A stretch of DNA of 64,000 nucleotides from Jeotgalibacillus alimentarius (GCF_000829445.1 NZ_JXRQ01000025.1:124001-188000); one strand, 5' to 3'; counted from the stretch's first letter, positions 1 through 9,410 are shown. Notes: generated from the sequence alone by a model not told the origin. A program made the numbers and translations.

Positions 1-720
1 GTTGATATTCTGTCCAGTCACAAACTCCCCTTCTTCACTCGCCAGATAACGGACCATGCCGGCGATATCTTCAGGTTTTCCAAGCCGCTGTAAAGGCACG
101 CCCGCCACATAACCAGATGCACTTTCCTCTGTCACCTCTCCATGACGCTCAACGGGAATAAAACCCGGATGCACAGCATTTACAGTAATATTGTGTTTGC
201 CAAGCTCATTCGCCCATGAGCGCGTCATACCAATGACCGCGGACTTGGCAGTCACATAATTTGAAAACTCAGGGTTTCCTAACTCCACAACTTCACTGCC
301 AATATTAATAATACGCCCCCACTGATTTTTCTTCATAGCCGGCATCACAGCTTTTGTGAGTAATAATGGAGCCTTCACGGTAAAATGCAGCTGATCCAGA
401 TAATCCTCCCAGGTGACATCTTCTAAAGACAGCTCCGGTTGCGGACCTGTAGCATTATTGACGAGAATCTCAATCGGCTGCTGAAAAGTTTGATGCGCAA
501 TCTTGATCAGCTTTTCCACTCCTTCATGACTTGTCACATCTGCCTGGATGGCAACTGCTTCCCCGCCGAACGCATGAATCTCACGGACGATCGTTTCTGC
601 TTTATCCTGATTGCTATGGTAATTCACGATCACTTTTGCGCCGGCTTCAGCCAGTTTGACCGCGATGCTTTTTCCAAGGCCTCTTGAAGCACCTGTAACA
701 AGCGCTACTTTATTTTTCAT
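1..720 (-). CDS. SDR-family oxidoreductase, 3-oxoacyl-ACP-reductase-like (3' end cut by window)
   Basis: Reading from an ATG at 720 towards the window edge gives an uninterrupted short-chain dehydrogenase/reductase. Seen: N-terminal Rossmann motif TGASRGLG (residues 8-15), the NNATG-type segment after the central strand, and the catalytic YVTAK (YxxxK) motif about residue 160 preceded by a serine in IINIGSE. The SDR family uses NAD(P)H to interconvert alcohols and ketones in the cytosol; the closest named type is FabG-like, but substrate cannot be told from sequence. The frame stays open to base 1, so the C-terminus is missing. A purine-rich RBS (AAAGGAGGATTCAC) precedes the ATG. It lies downstream of hpf, where B. 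subtilis has secA, so the backbone order is already broken here. Confidence 0.88.
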   Translation of the reverse strand, partial: MKNKVALVTGASRGLGKSIAVKLAEAGAKVIVNYHSNQDKAETIVREIHAFGGEAVAIQADVTSHEGVEKLIKIAHQTFQQPIEILVNNATGPQPELSLEDVTWEDYLDQLHFTVKAPLLLTKAVMPAMKKNQWGRIINIGSEVVELGNPEFSNYVTAKSAVIGMTRSWANELGKHNITVNAVHPGFIPVERHGEVTEESASGYVAGVPLQRLGKPEDIAGMVRYLASEEGEFVTGQNIN

Positions 721-759
721 GTGAATCCTCCTTTGTAATGATTGTTCTTTTGGTGCGGG

Positions 760-906
760 GTGGGTACTGTTGCAGTGTTTTCACTGTTTGCTGTTGTTTT
801 TTGGCCCGCAGCTGTCAGATACACCCGGGTTTGCTGCAGTAAAACAGCGTGCAGATGTTGTAAAATCACCCACAACTGCAGTGACCACTCGCACCTGCTG
901 CAGCGC
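760..906 (-). repeat. 21-bp tandem array 1
   Basis: On the minus strand, motifs like CACTGCAGTT / TACTGCAGC recur about every 21 bp on both sides of ACCCGGGT (823-830). One of two arrays filling the 720-1188 gap between the SDR gene and hpf; no gene is supported here although stop-free frames exist because the period is a multiple of three. Confidence 0.8.
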
Positions 907-917
907 CCCACCCTCTT

Positions 918-958
918 CATGCACTTGAGAAACCAAAAGCTTGTTACCCAAGTGCATG
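918..958. repeat. Hairpin linking arrays 1 and 2
   Basis: CATGCACTTG (918-927) is the reverse complement of CAAGTGCATG (949-958), with a loop holding a GAAAC/AAGCTT segment. It stands between two 21-bp arrays. The same hairpin position is seen between other arrays, where the stem is more often CATGCC/GGCATG. Confidence 0.8.
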
Positions 959-967
959 CAGGGCGGC

Positions 968-1135
968 TTCGCTGTGTGCTGGTCTGAGTGCAGTGTTTTC
1001 GCTGGTGGTTGCAGTGTTTGGCCCCGTGAGTGCAGGACACACCCGGGTTGAGTGCAGTGAAACCGCCCGCGGTTGCAGTGAGATGCGAATTGGTCGCAGT
1101 CGCACAAGACACCCGCTGCAACGCCCCCGCCCGCT
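968..1135 (-). repeat. 21-bp tandem array 2
   Basis: Minus-strand copies of CACTGCAACC at 21-bp intervals flank ACCCGGGT at 1041-1048. It abuts the hpf terminator at 1153-1181. Confidence 0.82.
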
Positions 1136-1152
1136 TCCCGCACCTAAAACCC

Positions 1153-1181
1153 AAAAAAGAACGCCCCCTAAAGGACGTCCT
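1153..1181 (-). terminator. Rho-independent terminator of hpf
   Basis: On the minus strand AGGACGTCC, a TTTA loop and GGGGGCGTTC form a nine-pair stem (with G-T pairs) followed by a run of six T. It starts a few bases after the hpf stop. Confidence 0.75.
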
Positions 1182-1188
1182 CTCTCAA

Positions 1189-1779
1189 TCAAGCTTCAGT
1201 TTCAATCAGGCCGTACTTTCCGTCTTTACGCTTGTATACGATATTTGTACCGTTAGAGTCAGCGTCAGTGAAGACGTAGAAGCTGTGGCCAAGCATGTTC
1301 ATCTGAAGAACAGCTTCTTCGCTGTCCATTGGTTTCAGATTGAATGTCTTTGTGCGGACAATGTCGAATTCGCTTTCGTCTCCATCGTCAGCGCCGACAG
1401 TCACCGGCTCTAGTTCTTCGATGCCATTTTCCGCGTCAACCGTCGTTGCGAAAAATTCAGGCTCATTTGTTTTTTCACGGAATTTACGATTTACTTTTGT
1501 TTTGTGCTTACGAATCTGACGCTCAAGCTTGTCGAGGATTAAGTCAACCGCTGCGTACAGATCTTCATGACGCTCTTCTGCGCGAAGAGTCAGTCTCGGC
1601 ATCGGGATTGTAACCTCTGCCTTTGTCTGCTTATCGTTATACACCTTCAGGTTAACGTGTACGTTTGCATCAGGTGTATCGTTGAAATAGCGCTCTAGCT
1701 TATCGATTTTTTTCTCCACGTATTCGCGGATCGCTGGAGTTACCTCAATATTCTCGCCTCTGATATTATAATTCAACAT
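1189..1779 (-). CDS. hpf: Ribosome hibernation promoting factor, long form
   Basis: A 196-residue protein beginning MLNYNIRGENIEVTPAIREY, the standard opening of long-form HPF (YvyD in B. subtilis, 189 aa). The N-terminal S30AE domain (about 1-105) binds the decoding centre of the 30S subunit; the C-terminal domain (about 130-190, with the conserved FxVFxDADS-like stretch FYVFTDADS) joins two ribosomes into inactive 100S dimers. RBS CAAAGGAGGAG lies just upstream. It is normally next to fliT and secA; here 25 kb of xylose and chemoreceptor genes separate it from fliT. A SigB-like promoter lies upstream, which agrees with stress control known for B. subtilis yvyD. Confidence 0.97.
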   Translation of the reverse strand: MLNYNIRGENIEVTPAIREYVEKKIDKLERYFNDTPDANVHVNLKVYNDKQTKAEVTIPMPRLTLRAEERHEDLYAAVDLILDKLERQIRKHKTKVNRKFREKTNEPEFFATTVDAENGIEELEPVTVGADDGDESEFDIVRTKTFNLKPMDSEEAVLQMNMLGHSFYVFTDADSNGTNIVYKRKDGKYGLIETEA

Positions 1780-1826
1780 GTGAACTCCTCCTTTGAATCT
1801 TAAAAGCTATACTACCTATTTCTCCT

Positions 1827-1852
1827 CTACCCTTGCTTTATCCTTCTTAACC
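1827..1852 (-). promoter_or_regulatory. SigB-like promoter of hpf
   Basis: Minus strand shows GGTTAA, exactly 14 bases, then GGGTAG. The SigB consensus is GTTTAA-N12-15-GGGTAT, so two of twelve bases differ. Its position about 50 bases upstream of the hpf ATG suits a transcription start. SigB control of the B. subtilis orthologue is established; use here is inferred. Confidence 0.5.
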
Positions 1853-1891
1853 GTAAAAGTTTTTTTAATTTTTTGTCGAAATGGTTGCGGT

Positions 1892-1916
1892 AAAAACTGG
1901 ATTGTGTCACAATCAG
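1892..1916 (-). terminator. Terminator after the xylose operon
   Basis: Minus strand CTGATTGTG / CAATCCAG stem with a short loop followed by five T, ten bases past the aldo/keto reductase stop at 1926. Confidence 0.65.
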
Positions 1917-1925
1917 ACAGTTTCG

Positions 1926-2909
1926 TCAGTATGCACCGCGAATATGAGGATGCACCTCTTTTACATAGAAATCATGCAGACGGTTCAGTTCACTTTTAGA
2001 AAAAGAAGGCGTATTCAGTGCCTGAAGATTCTCTTCAATCTGAGACTGATTTTTAAACCCTGGAATCGCACAGGTTACTTCCCCCTGGTCGAGAATGTAA
2101 CGCAGTGCAGCACGTGCCATATTCACTCTTCCCTCAGCAATCCACTCAAGCTCTTTCGTCAGCTCCACACCCTTTTTAAAACCAAGTCCTGCAAATGTTT
2201 CTCCCACATTGAACTGCTCACCGTTCTCATTAAAACGGCGGTGATCGTCCTCTTCAAACTCATGGTCAAGCGAGAATTTATTTGTCAGCAGACCACTTGC
2301 AAGCGGCAGTCGCGTAATAATGCCGACACCTTTTTTCTTCGCCTCAACAAACAGCTCTTCCAGCGGCTTTTGACGGAAAATATTAAAGATCACTTGAAGA
2401 CTTTTCACATTCGGATTCTGCAGACAGATCAATCCTTCTTCAACGGTCTCCACACTCACACCGTAATGACGGATTTTCCCCTTTTGCTGCAGCTCATCAA
2501 GCACGCCAAACACGCTGCCATCTTCGAGAATCTTCTTTGGCGGGCAGTGAATCTGATACAGATCCATCCGCTCCCGCTCAAGGCGCTTCAGACTCGCATC
2601 CAGATAAGCCTCCACCTGAGCCATCTCATATGTTTTCGGATCATGAATGTCACCTGCACGGCAAAATTTTGACGCTACGTGAATACTTGACTCCTGCCCC
2701 TTCGTTGCCTTTGCAAGCAGCTCCTCACTGTGGCCGTCACCATACACATCCGCTGTATCAAAGAAATTCACACCACGGTCAATCGCATAATGCAGTGACT
2801 TGAGTGCCTCCTGATCATCAGACTGACCCCATGCGCCTCCGATTGCCCATGTTCCAAAGCTGAGTTCACTCAAACTGAGTTCTGTATTACCTAACTGACG
2901 GTATTTCAT
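1926..2909 (-). CDS. Aldo/keto reductase
   Basis: A 327-residue aldo/keto reductase with the TIM-barrel family signatures: FGTWAIGG near the N-terminus, FFDTADVYG with catalytic Asp and Tyr (about 50-60), the conserved Lys in HVASKF, and YQIHCP with the catalytic His. Such enzymes reduce aldehydes or sugars with NADPH. Its ATG overlaps the last bases of xylB by four, so it is translated with xylB as the last gene of the xylose operon. The context suggests action on a pentose or a related aldehyde, but no substrate is indicated by sequence. The final residues HPHIRGAY run to the stop without truncation. Confidence 0.93.
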   Translation of the reverse strand: MKYRQLGNTELSLSELSFGTWAIGGAWGQSDDQEALKSLHYAIDRGVNFFDTADVYGDGHSEELLAKATKGQESSIHVASKFCRAGDIHDPKTYEMAQVEAYLDASLKRLERERMDLYQIHCPPKKILEDGSVFGVLDELQQKGKIRHYGVSVETVEEGLICLQNPNVKSLQVIFNIFRQKPLEELFVEAKKKGVGIITRLPLASGLLTNKFSLDHEFEEDDHRRFNENGEQFNVGETFAGLGFKKGVELTKELEWIAEGRVNMARAALRYILDQGEVTCAIPGFKNQSQIEENLQALNTPSFSKSELNRLHDFYVKEVHPHIRGAY

Positions 2910-4414
2910 TGCACAACACGCTCCTTACTGTCATTCAGCATTCGACTTAATTCTTTAGTTTGATTGTACACCTGTTGATAGATGTAAAACAAATTTTTGT
3001 AATGTTCTTTCATTTCTATTTTTGGAACATATACCTTTTCTTCATTTAAAAAGCGTTCCGCACATTCATCTAAATGGGTAAACCATCCCGAGCCGACTGC
3101 TGCAATCATCGCAGCACCCATACCCGGTCCCTGTTCGGAAGTAAGCTTCACGATGTCTGCGTCAAATATATCCGCCTGCAGCTGAAGCCAGAAATCACTT
3201 TTCGCACCGCCGCCAATAGACACAATACGGTCAATCTTCTTACCGCCTTCTCTGAAAATGTTAATGGATTCATGAAGTGAGAACGTGATCCCTTCAAGCA
3301 CAGCCCTAGTAAAATGACCTCTTGAATGACGCTGATCCATTCCGATAAAGCTGCCGCGGATCACAGCATCAGCATACGGAGTGCGCTCCCCTGAAATATA
3401 AGGCGTAAACAGCAGCCCTTCAGCCCCAGGTGGCGTCTTTGCAGCCTCTTCAATGAGCGTCTCAAACGATACTTCCGGAGCAAAATTCCGCCTATACCAG
3501 GAAAGGCTGTCGCCTGCAGCAAGCGTCACACCCATTGTATAGTAAGCATCCGGCACGCCGTGGTTAAAGTAATGGACTTTGCCGTCAAAATCCAGATCAC
3601 CTCTGTTTTCATATGACAGCACAACACCTGAAGTTCCGATACTGCACATACTCATGCCTTCCTTCAGCACGCCTGACCCGATCGCGCCGCACCCATTATC
3701 CGCTCCTCCGGCAAAAACTTTTGTATCAGCCGGCAGACCGGTTGCAGCCACAACTTCCGATAGCAAAACACCTGCTTCATCAGTGGAAAAAAGCAGCGGC
3801 GGGCAATGCGTTTCTTCTATTTGAAATGCATGAAGCACCTCTTTACTCCACTCACCTTTTTCTACATTTAATAAAAGCGTCCCGGCAGCATCTGACAGAT
3901 CCATCGCCACTTCTCCCGTCATACGGTACCGCAGATAATCCTTCGGCAGCATGAACTGACTCAGCTGGTCCCAATTCTCAGGCTCATGCTTTTTCACCCA
4001 AAGCATTTTCGGCAGTGTGAAGCCTTCAAGCGCAGGATTTTTTGTCAGCTTAAGCAGCTGGTCCTGTCCGAGCACCTCAATGATCTCACAGCATTCAGCT
4101 GTCGTTCTCGTATCATTCCATAAAATAGCCGGACGGATCACAGCGCCATCACAGTCTACCATCACAAGCCCGTGCATCTGGCCGGAGAAGCTGATGCCAT
4201 CAATTTTTTCATCTTCAGTCAAAGCGGAGGTAAGTTCGTGCAGCGCGTCGAACGACCCTCTCACCCAGTCTTCAGGATCCTGTTCACTGTAGCCGGATTT
4301 CTCGTGCATAACAGGGTATGGTCGTGACGCTTCTTTTAAAACCTCGCCTTCACGGTTAACTAACAGCGCTTTGACTGCGCTAGTACCAAGATCGATTCCG
4401 ATTACGTAGTTCAT
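2906..4414 (-). CDS. xylB: Xylulokinase
   Basis: A 502-residue FGGY-family sugar kinase: MNYVIGIDLGTSAVKALLV is the N-terminal phosphate-binding motif, SGQMHGLV and NDTR (about 75-105) match the xylulose-binding region of xylulokinase, FAGGADNGCGAIGSG is the linker ATP motif, and IGGGAKS with GPGMGAAMIAAVG close the C-terminal ATPase domain. It phosphorylates D-xylulose to D-xylulose 5-phosphate, delivering it to the pentose phosphate pathway. RBS GGAGGAATCATC precedes the ATG. It follows xylA after a 57-base gap that contains a hairpin, and overlaps the aldo/keto reductase gene by four bases. Confidence 0.97.
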   Translation of the reverse strand: MNYVIGIDLGTSAVKALLVNREGEVLKEASRPYPVMHEKSGYSEQDPEDWVRGSFDALHELTSALTEDEKIDGISFSGQMHGLVMVDCDGAVIRPAILWNDTRTTAECCEIIEVLGQDQLLKLTKNPALEGFTLPKMLWVKKHEPENWDQLSQFMLPKDYLRYRMTGEVAMDLSDAAGTLLLNVEKGEWSKEVLHAFQIEETHCPPLLFSTDEAGVLLSEVVAATGLPADTKVFAGGADNGCGAIGSGVLKEGMSMCSIGTSGVVLSYENRGDLDFDGKVHYFNHGVPDAYYTMGVTLAAGDSLSWYRRNFAPEVSFETLIEEAAKTPPGAEGLLFTPYISGERTPYADAVIRGSFIGMDQRHSRGHFTRAVLEGITFSLHESINIFREGGKKIDRIVSIGGGAKSDFWLQLQADIFDADIVKLTSEQGPGMGAAMIAAVGSGWFTHLDECAERFLNEEKVYVPKIEMKEHYKNLFYIYQQVYNQTKELSRMLNDSKERVVQ

Positions 4415-4434
4415 GATGATTCCTCCATATGTAA

Positions 4435-4462
4435 ATCCCCCGGGACAAAGTTGTACCGGGGG
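4435..4462 (-). terminator. Hairpin between xylA and xylB
   Basis: TCCCCCGG (4435-4442) and CCGGGGGA (4455-4462) form a perfect eight-pair stem with a 12-base loop. No T-run follows, so a processing or mRNA-stabilising stem is as likely as a terminator. Confidence 0.5.
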
Positions 4463-4471
4463 ACATGTATT

Positions 4472-5800
4472 TTAAACCCTCACCTGCGATAATGTCTCCA
4501 GCAAATACTGATTCAAAATCCCTTTCAGACGCTCCTGTCTGCCGGATTCGTTGCGGATTTCATCCAGTGATAATGCGTATTGTTCAAGTGATTTCAAGTC
4601 TGCTTTACCGTTAACGATATCAAGACCCACACCTTCAGTGAATGATTTGTAGCGGTTTTCAATCACCCCATCAAACACGCGGTCTTCGATGAGCTTTGCA
4701 GCAACTTTTGCGCCGATCGCAAAGCTGTCCATACCGGCAATATGCGCTTCAAGCAGGTCCTCCTGAGCAAATGATGCACGTCTTACTTTCGCGTCAAAGT
4801 TCAGGCCGCCTGATCCGAGTCCGCCGTTTTGGAAGATCTCAACCATTGCAAGTGTCGCAGCGTACAGATCAGTCGGGAATTCATCCGTGTCCCAGCCAAG
4901 CAGCGTGTCACCCTGGTTGGCATCCACAGAACCAAGCATGCCGTTGATTCTTGCAAGGCGTAGCTCATGCTCAAATGTGTGACCTGCAAGCGTCGCGTGG
5001 TTCGCTTCAATATTAAATTTAAAATGATCAGCCAGGTCGTATTTTTGTAGGAATGACAGACTTGTTGCCACATCAAAATCGTATTGATGCTTCGTTGGTT
5101 CTTTCGGCTTCGGTTCGATCAGGAACTGACCTGAATAACCGATTTCCTTTGCGTAATCAAGTGCCATATGGAAAAAGCGTGCCATGTTGTCCATTTCAAG
5201 CTTCATATCTGTATTTAACAGCGTTTCATACCCTTCACGGCCGCCCCAGAATACATAGTTTTCAGCGCCGAGACGCTTTGCTGTATCAAGCCCTTTTTTC
5301 ACCTGGGCAGCAGCGTACGCGAACACATCTGCGTTATTCGTTGTCGCACCGCCATGCACGTAGCGCGGGTGAGTGAACAGGTTTGCAGTGTTCCACAACA
5401 GCTTTGTATCAGACGTTTTCATATAAGATTCAATCATATCAGTGATCTCATCAAAGTTTTTAAATGACTCTTTCAGCGTACTGCCTTCAGGCGCCACATC
5501 CACGTCATGGAAGCAGAAGTACGGCACACCAAGCTTTTCAAAAAACTCGAATGCTGCTTCAACGCGCGCTTTTGCAAGATCCATGCCGCTGAAGCGGTCC
5601 CACGAGCGTACCATTGTCGGCGCGCCGAACGGGTCTGTGCCGTCCGCTGTAAATGTGTGCCAGTAGGCAACTGAGAATCTCATCCACTCAGCCATTGTCT
5701 TCCCGTTAATTTTTTCATCAGCCTGATAATATTTAAACGCCAGGGGATTCTTAGAGCCTGCCCCTTCGAATTGAATCGTTCCTTCATTAAAATGTGTCAT
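4472..5800 (-). CDS. xylA: Xylose isomerase
   Basis: A 442-residue class II xylose isomerase, the usual length for Bacillus. Metal and substrate residues are visible: FCFHDVD (catalytic His and Asp), [23 protein letters not shown] (metal Glu), [10 protein letters not shown] (Glu/His) and [17 protein letters not shown] (metal Asp residues). It converts D-xylose to D-xylulose in the cytosol with divalent metal. RBS TTAGGAGGAAGG precedes the ATG. It follows the aldose epimerase gene by about 11 bases and precedes xylB, so monomer sugar released by the GH52 enzyme passes directly down the operon order. No XylR repressor gene is adjacent, unlike the B. subtilis locus. Confidence 0.98.
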   Translation of the reverse strand: MTHFNEGTIQFEGAGSKNPLAFKYYQADEKINGKTMAEWMRFSVAYWHTFTADGTDPFGAPTMVRSWDRFSGMDLAKARVEAAFEFFEKLGVPYFCFHDVDVAPEGSTLKESFKNFDEITDMIESYMKTSDTKLLWNTANLFTHPRYVHGGATTNNADVFAYAAAQVKKGLDTAKRLGAENYVFWGGREGYETLLNTDMKLEMDNMARFFHMALDYAKEIGYSGQFLIEPKPKEPTKHQYDFDVATSLSFLQKYDLADHFKFNIEANHATLAGHTFEHELRLARINGMLGSVDANQGDTLLGWDTDEFPTDLYAATLAMVEIFQNGGLGSGGLNFDAKVRRASFAQEDLLEAHIAGMDSFAIGAKVAAKLIEDRVFDGVIENRYKSFTEGVGLDIVNGKADLKSLEQYALSLDEIRNESGRQERLKGILNQYLLETLSQVRV

Positions 5801-5811
5801 TTACCTTCCTC

Positions 5812-6684
5812 CTAAAATAATCTGATTTCAGCAGAAACCTCAAACGTATCGCCCGGCTTAACTGCTCTGAACCCTGCAGCAGGATCTTTTTGCAGGTGGG
5901 GTGCATTGGTAATCCACGTATAAGGCTCAGGACAGATAAATCCCTTCCCTTCATGGAAAATCACCCAGTTATGAAAAGCTTCTGAAGCTTGATAATTTAT
6001 CGTGATATCCGGTCTCTTAATCGTCACAGTTCTCTTTCCATTATCCGTATACGCATCATCAAGCATGACCTGATCAAGCGAGTCCGGCAGTGTTGCGTCA
6101 CTTCTCTTTCCAGTCGGAAGGTTCCGCTCATTCAGCTCCCACTGTTCTTTTACAGAAGCAGTGAATTGATCTGTCCCCGCATCAAATAAAAAGCTTGTAT
6201 GCCACCCGAATCCGGCAGGCATATCGCGCTCACTCAAGTTCTTGATCCGGCAGCGCTTAATCAGCGTGTCACCTGACAGTTCAAATTCAAGTTCCACTGT
6301 AAAATGGTGCGGGAACCCTTCATGAATCTCAGGGTGATCTGCACTGTCGAACCTTGCTGTCAGTTTCGTCTCTGTCTGACTGATGACGTTAAACGGACGA
6401 TCACTGACAAACCCGTGAATATGGTTATTCAGTTCAGTTTCATTGACCGGCAGGCGATAGTCCGTTCCGTTAAAGTGGAATGTGCCGTTTTCAATCCTGT
6501 TCGGTGGAAATAACACCGGCGTGCCAAACAGTACTTTTTTCTTTTCATATGCTTCCTGACTTGAAGGAACGCGGAGTACTTCAATTGACCCCTTTTTCAG
6601 GGACATCAGATTTGCGCCTTCAGATGGCACGATTGTTGCGGTTAAATGTTCATTTTGAAGTGTGACTGAATGAAACCATTCCAT
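5812..6684 (-). CDS. Aldose 1-epimerase (mutarotase)
   Basis: A 290-residue galactose mutarotase-like protein: an all-beta fold with NHIHGFV (catalytic His), the second His in GFGWHTSF, and the C-terminal PEPYTW with the catalytic Glu region. It interconverts alpha and beta anomers, here most likely of xylose ahead of xylA. I place the start at the ATG at 6684 because AAAAAGGAGGCGCTTCACA lies directly before it; a longer frame to 6756 has no RBS and codes for an unlikely basic leader. The start lies inside the end of the DUF624 gene (35-base overlap), implying coupled translation. Confidence 0.9.
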   Translation of the reverse strand: MEWFHSVTLQNEHLTATIVPSEGANLMSLKKGSIEVLRVPSSQEAYEKKKVLFGTPVLFPPNRIENGTFHFNGTDYRLPVNETELNNHIHGFVSDRPFNVISQTETKLTARFDSADHPEIHEGFPHHFTVELEFELSGDTLIKRCRIKNLSERDMPAGFGWHTSFLFDAGTDQFTASVKEQWELNERNLPTGKRSDATLPDSLDQVMLDDAYTDNGKRTVTIKRPDITINYQASEAFHNWVIFHEGKGFICPEPYTWITNAPHLQKDPAAGFRAVKPGDTFEVSAEIRLF

Positions 6685-7300
6685 TGTGAAGCGCCTCCTT
6701 TTTCCTGCTGATCTGGAGGAATCGGTGGTAGGCCGGGACCATGAATGCGACGGCAAATGTTACGAGTCCGAAAAACGGAAACAGAGCGGGCATTGCCGCA
6801 AAAACCAGGACTAGTGCTACTGCGCTAAGTACCATGAATAGCGTATGCAGCGGACTGACGAGTGCAATGAGCGCAGCCTGTTTGACCATTTGTAAAAAGC
6901 TGAGGTCATAGTGGACCCATACCGGAAACAGATAAAGCGCCACGCCGCCGGCCAGTGCAATAAATAGCACGATCGCTGTAAACTGTACCGGATGAACGGC
7001 CTGCTGCATCAGCAGGTACACTGCCTGCGCGCTAAGCAATAGGATTACGGCCGTAAACAGTGCCATCGGCTTCCACGATTTCCTGCAGGATGTGATAAAT
7101 GTAGTATGAAAAGTGTACCACGTTTTCAAATCCGTCTCGCCTCTCAGCCATTTTCTTACAACCGTAAACGCAGCGATCGCAGCTGGCACGGCGGTAATGC
7201 CGAGCCCCACGATCAAATACGCAAGCCAGATCAGGTTCAGCCAGGCGCCTTTTGTAATCCATTCACATAGTGTGTACAGCCCGTTCATGGTTTTTTCCAT
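6650..7300 (-). CDS. DUF624 (YesL-like) membrane protein
   Basis: About 216 residues with roughly five hydrophobic segments and the family's GAWLNLIWLAYLIVGLG opening and WYTFHTTF middle segment. YesL-type proteins are regularly encoded inside carbohydrate ABC-transporter operons, next to YesM/YesN two-component systems; their job is unknown. I use the ATG at 7300 since AAAGGAGATGAGGTTC precedes it; two upstream Met codons lack spacing. The gene overlaps the GH52 gene by 38 bases upstream and the epimerase gene by 35 bases downstream, so this stretch is tightly coupled. Confidence 0.85.
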   Translation of the reverse strand: MEKTMNGLYTLCEWITKGAWLNLIWLAYLIVGLGITAVPAAIAAFTVVRKWLRGETDLKTWYTFHTTFITSCRKSWKPMALFTAVILLLSAQAVYLLMQQAVHPVQFTAIVLFIALAGGVALYLFPVWVHYDLSFLQMVKQAALIALVSPLHTLFMVLSAVALVLVFAAMPALFPFFGLVTFAVAFMVPAYHRFLQISRKKEALHNGMVSFSHTSK

Positions 7301-9410
7301 GAACCTCATCTCCTTTAGATTCATCAAGCCATAAAATACTTGTCACACCGCGCGGATAATACTTACTGCCCGCGATTTCACCGTTAATAATCTGATCACT
7401 CCAGCTCCAGAATGAGAGTTCAGGATGCGTCAGCCACTTCACATGCGCAGCATCTGCAGAGGAATCTACATCTTTCCCCATAATTTCCCGGGCAATAAAC
7501 TGGCACAGGTAAATTTTACTCAGCCATGAATTGCCGCTTGTCGATGAAAGCTTCCATCCGCCATCTTCAAACAGACAGATGCCTTTCTTTAATACCGCTT
7601 CATAGTGCGTATCAAGTGCGCTTAGATAGTCTTTAAACGGTCCATCTTTTTCAAGCGCTTTGTCAATTCCAAGCACATAAGGGAAGATCAGGCCTTCAAT
7701 AGCAGGAATTATTTTCGAATCATTATTTTCACCCATGACAGCCGGAATATAGCCGTCTGATGTTGCAAATGACGCCATTGTGGCAGCAGCTTTTTCAGCC
7801 TGGCTGTAAGCTTCAGCCGCATCGTCTCTGTGGCCTGTATCATTTAGCATCTGTTCAAGCGCAAGGTAAGCAGCCCACGTTTTGCTGGCCAGATACAGGT
7901 TGTTTCTTGACTGCCCAAGTGAAACATCAAGGCTGTCATACGTTGTAATTTCAGCGCCGCCCATTGTTCTTGTTGAATCCAGCGCCATAATGCCGTTACG
8001 CTTGTCAGGCTCAGGATGGTCACGGTTCATCAGGCTTTCGAGACAGTCTTTGACGATCTGCTCGTTTTTCTTCAGCCAATCCTGATCACCCGACTGCTTC
8101 ACATACACAGCAGCCGTCAGCACCCAGTTAACCAGCTGCTCATGCGTCATATGCGAGAAACAGCCGTCAATACCGTACAGCTCATACGACGAGTAGCCCG
8201 GTCTTGAAAAGGTATTCGCAACGCCCATATCATGCGTAAAGCTGATGCCGCCCGGATACGTTTTCTCCTCACCCGGGAACCTCACTTCATCACGGTAGCT
8301 GTAGCGGTCGATAAATAAATCAAGCTCATTTTTCACCGTCCACGGATTCATCTTCATTTCAAAAAACAGCTGATCCACTGTCAGGTCAAATGTATTCATC
8401 ATGCGGTACTCGCCTTCATTCACAACCCAGAGCGGCTGATCATCCTGCACTAAAAACTGCGTGCAGCCAAAGTAACTTCTGATCGCGTGATTCATCATGA
8501 AGCGCTGATCCTCTGTCAGATGACCTGCTTCAGTCAGCTGATTGGCTGATACTGCACGTTCTTTTAGCGCATCAAAATGATCGTGTGAATAGGCTGCCAC
8601 TTCTTCAATCGAATCGAACAGCTTCGTATAATAATAGCTGCTCTTCATACCCGCAGTAATATTGCCATCACGGTAAAAGCTGATCACCACGTCAAGCGTC
8701 TTTTTCTCTCCGGCAGGCACATCCACAAGCAGTGTACCAACTGTTCCAAGTCCAAACGCCCAGTTTTCCTGATGCGGATCTGTCAGGATATTCTCAAGAC
8801 TGAAGTGCATCGCTGAGTGTGCATCAGGATCAGTTGTTGTGACAGCTGTGAATGTCCCCTGGCCAAACCCTTTCGCATCCATTGTGTCATCAAGCTTTCT
8901 CACTGATGTATAAGGATCCGTTCCCTGGTAACCGAAAAATGCTCTTCTTGGTCGGCTGCCTTTTGTATTATCAATCGTGAGCGTTGCAAGGACGCTCGGT
9001 ACAATGACCATTTTCAGTTCTTCAGCATCCGCTTTCTCAGGATCCGGCACACTTTCCGCTTTTGAATAAATCGTTAGCTCCATATCACCTGCTTTAAAAG
9101 TGTCCGAACCAAGCCTGAAGTCTCTTGTGATATCCTCTTTTGCAATCTGATGAAGAATCTTTGGCTTATCAGGATCAGGGTCCATATTTTCTATGTCATA
9201 ACGCTTACTTTCCTCTTCAGTCAGCTGATGGAAAAAAGGAAACGCATCGTAATGACCTTCTTTTTCAGCTGATTCAAGCCCAATATACACATTCTGCGCC
9301 GGAGACCGTCCAAGCTCCACATCGAGCCCGCCCCCTGCACCAGGGAAACCAAGCGTAAAACTCGAAAACGCCCCAATCGGTGAATGATGCGCATTGAAAA
9401 ATTGATTCAT
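7263..9410 (-). CDS. GH52 beta-xylosidase
   Basis: A 715-residue protein whose opening FFNAHHSPIGAFSSFTLGFP is the hallmark of glycoside hydrolase family 52, known almost only from xylan-degrading Bacillales. The family nucleophile Glu lies in WVVNEGEYRMMNTFDLTVDQ (about residue 340) and the acid/base Asp in EITTYDSLD (about 490). It has no signal peptide, so it acts in the cytosol on imported xylo-oligosaccharides, releasing xylose with retention. The ATG at 9410 is chosen because AAAGGATGATCAAT gives normal spacing; the ATG three codons earlier overlaps that RBS. Length matches the characterised Geobacillus enzyme (about 705). Confidence 0.95.
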   Translation of the reverse strand: MNQFFNAHHSPIGAFSSFTLGFPGAGGGLDVELGRSPAQNVYIGLESAEKEGHYDAFPFFHQLTEEESKRYDIENMDPDPDKPKILHQIAKEDITRDFRLGSDTFKAGDMELTIYSKAESVPDPEKADAEELKMVIVPSVLATLTIDNTKGSRPRRAFFGYQGTDPYTSVRKLDDTMDAKGFGQGTFTAVTTTDPDAHSAMHFSLENILTDPHQENWAFGLGTVGTLLVDVPAGEKKTLDVVISFYRDGNITAGMKSSYYYTKLFDSIEEVAAYSHDHFDALKERAVSANQLTEAGHLTEDQRFMMNHAIRSYFGCTQFLVQDDQPLWVVNEGEYRMMNTFDLTVDQLFFEMKMNPWTVKNELDLFIDRYSYRDEVRFPGEEKTYPGGISFTHDMGVANTFSRPGYSSYELYGIDGCFSHMTHEQLVNWVLTAAVYVKQSGDQDWLKKNEQIVKDCLESLMNRDHPEPDKRNGIMALDSTRTMGGAEITTYDSLDVSLGQSRNNLYLASKTWAAYLALEQMLNDTGHRDDAAEAYSQAEKAAATMASFATSDGYIPAVMGENNDSKIIPAIEGLIFPYVLGIDKALEKDGPFKDYLSALDTHYEAVLKKGICLFEDGGWKLSSTSGNSWLSKIYLCQFIAREIMGKDVDSSADAAHVKWLTHPELSFWSWSDQIINGEIAGSKYYPRGVTSILWLDESKGDEVHGKNHERAVHTM

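Noticed and set aside
742-1413. Several stop-free frames of 60-145 codons across the arrays, with repeated heptapeptides such as TLQPPAK
   Set aside because: A 21-bp period keeps any open frame open. Frames exist on both strands, lack RBS, and the same peptides recur at every array, so they are by-products of the repeat.
6685-6756. 24-residue N-terminal extension of the aldose epimerase
   Set aside because: No RBS, atypical composition, and a strong RBS before the internal ATG at 6684.
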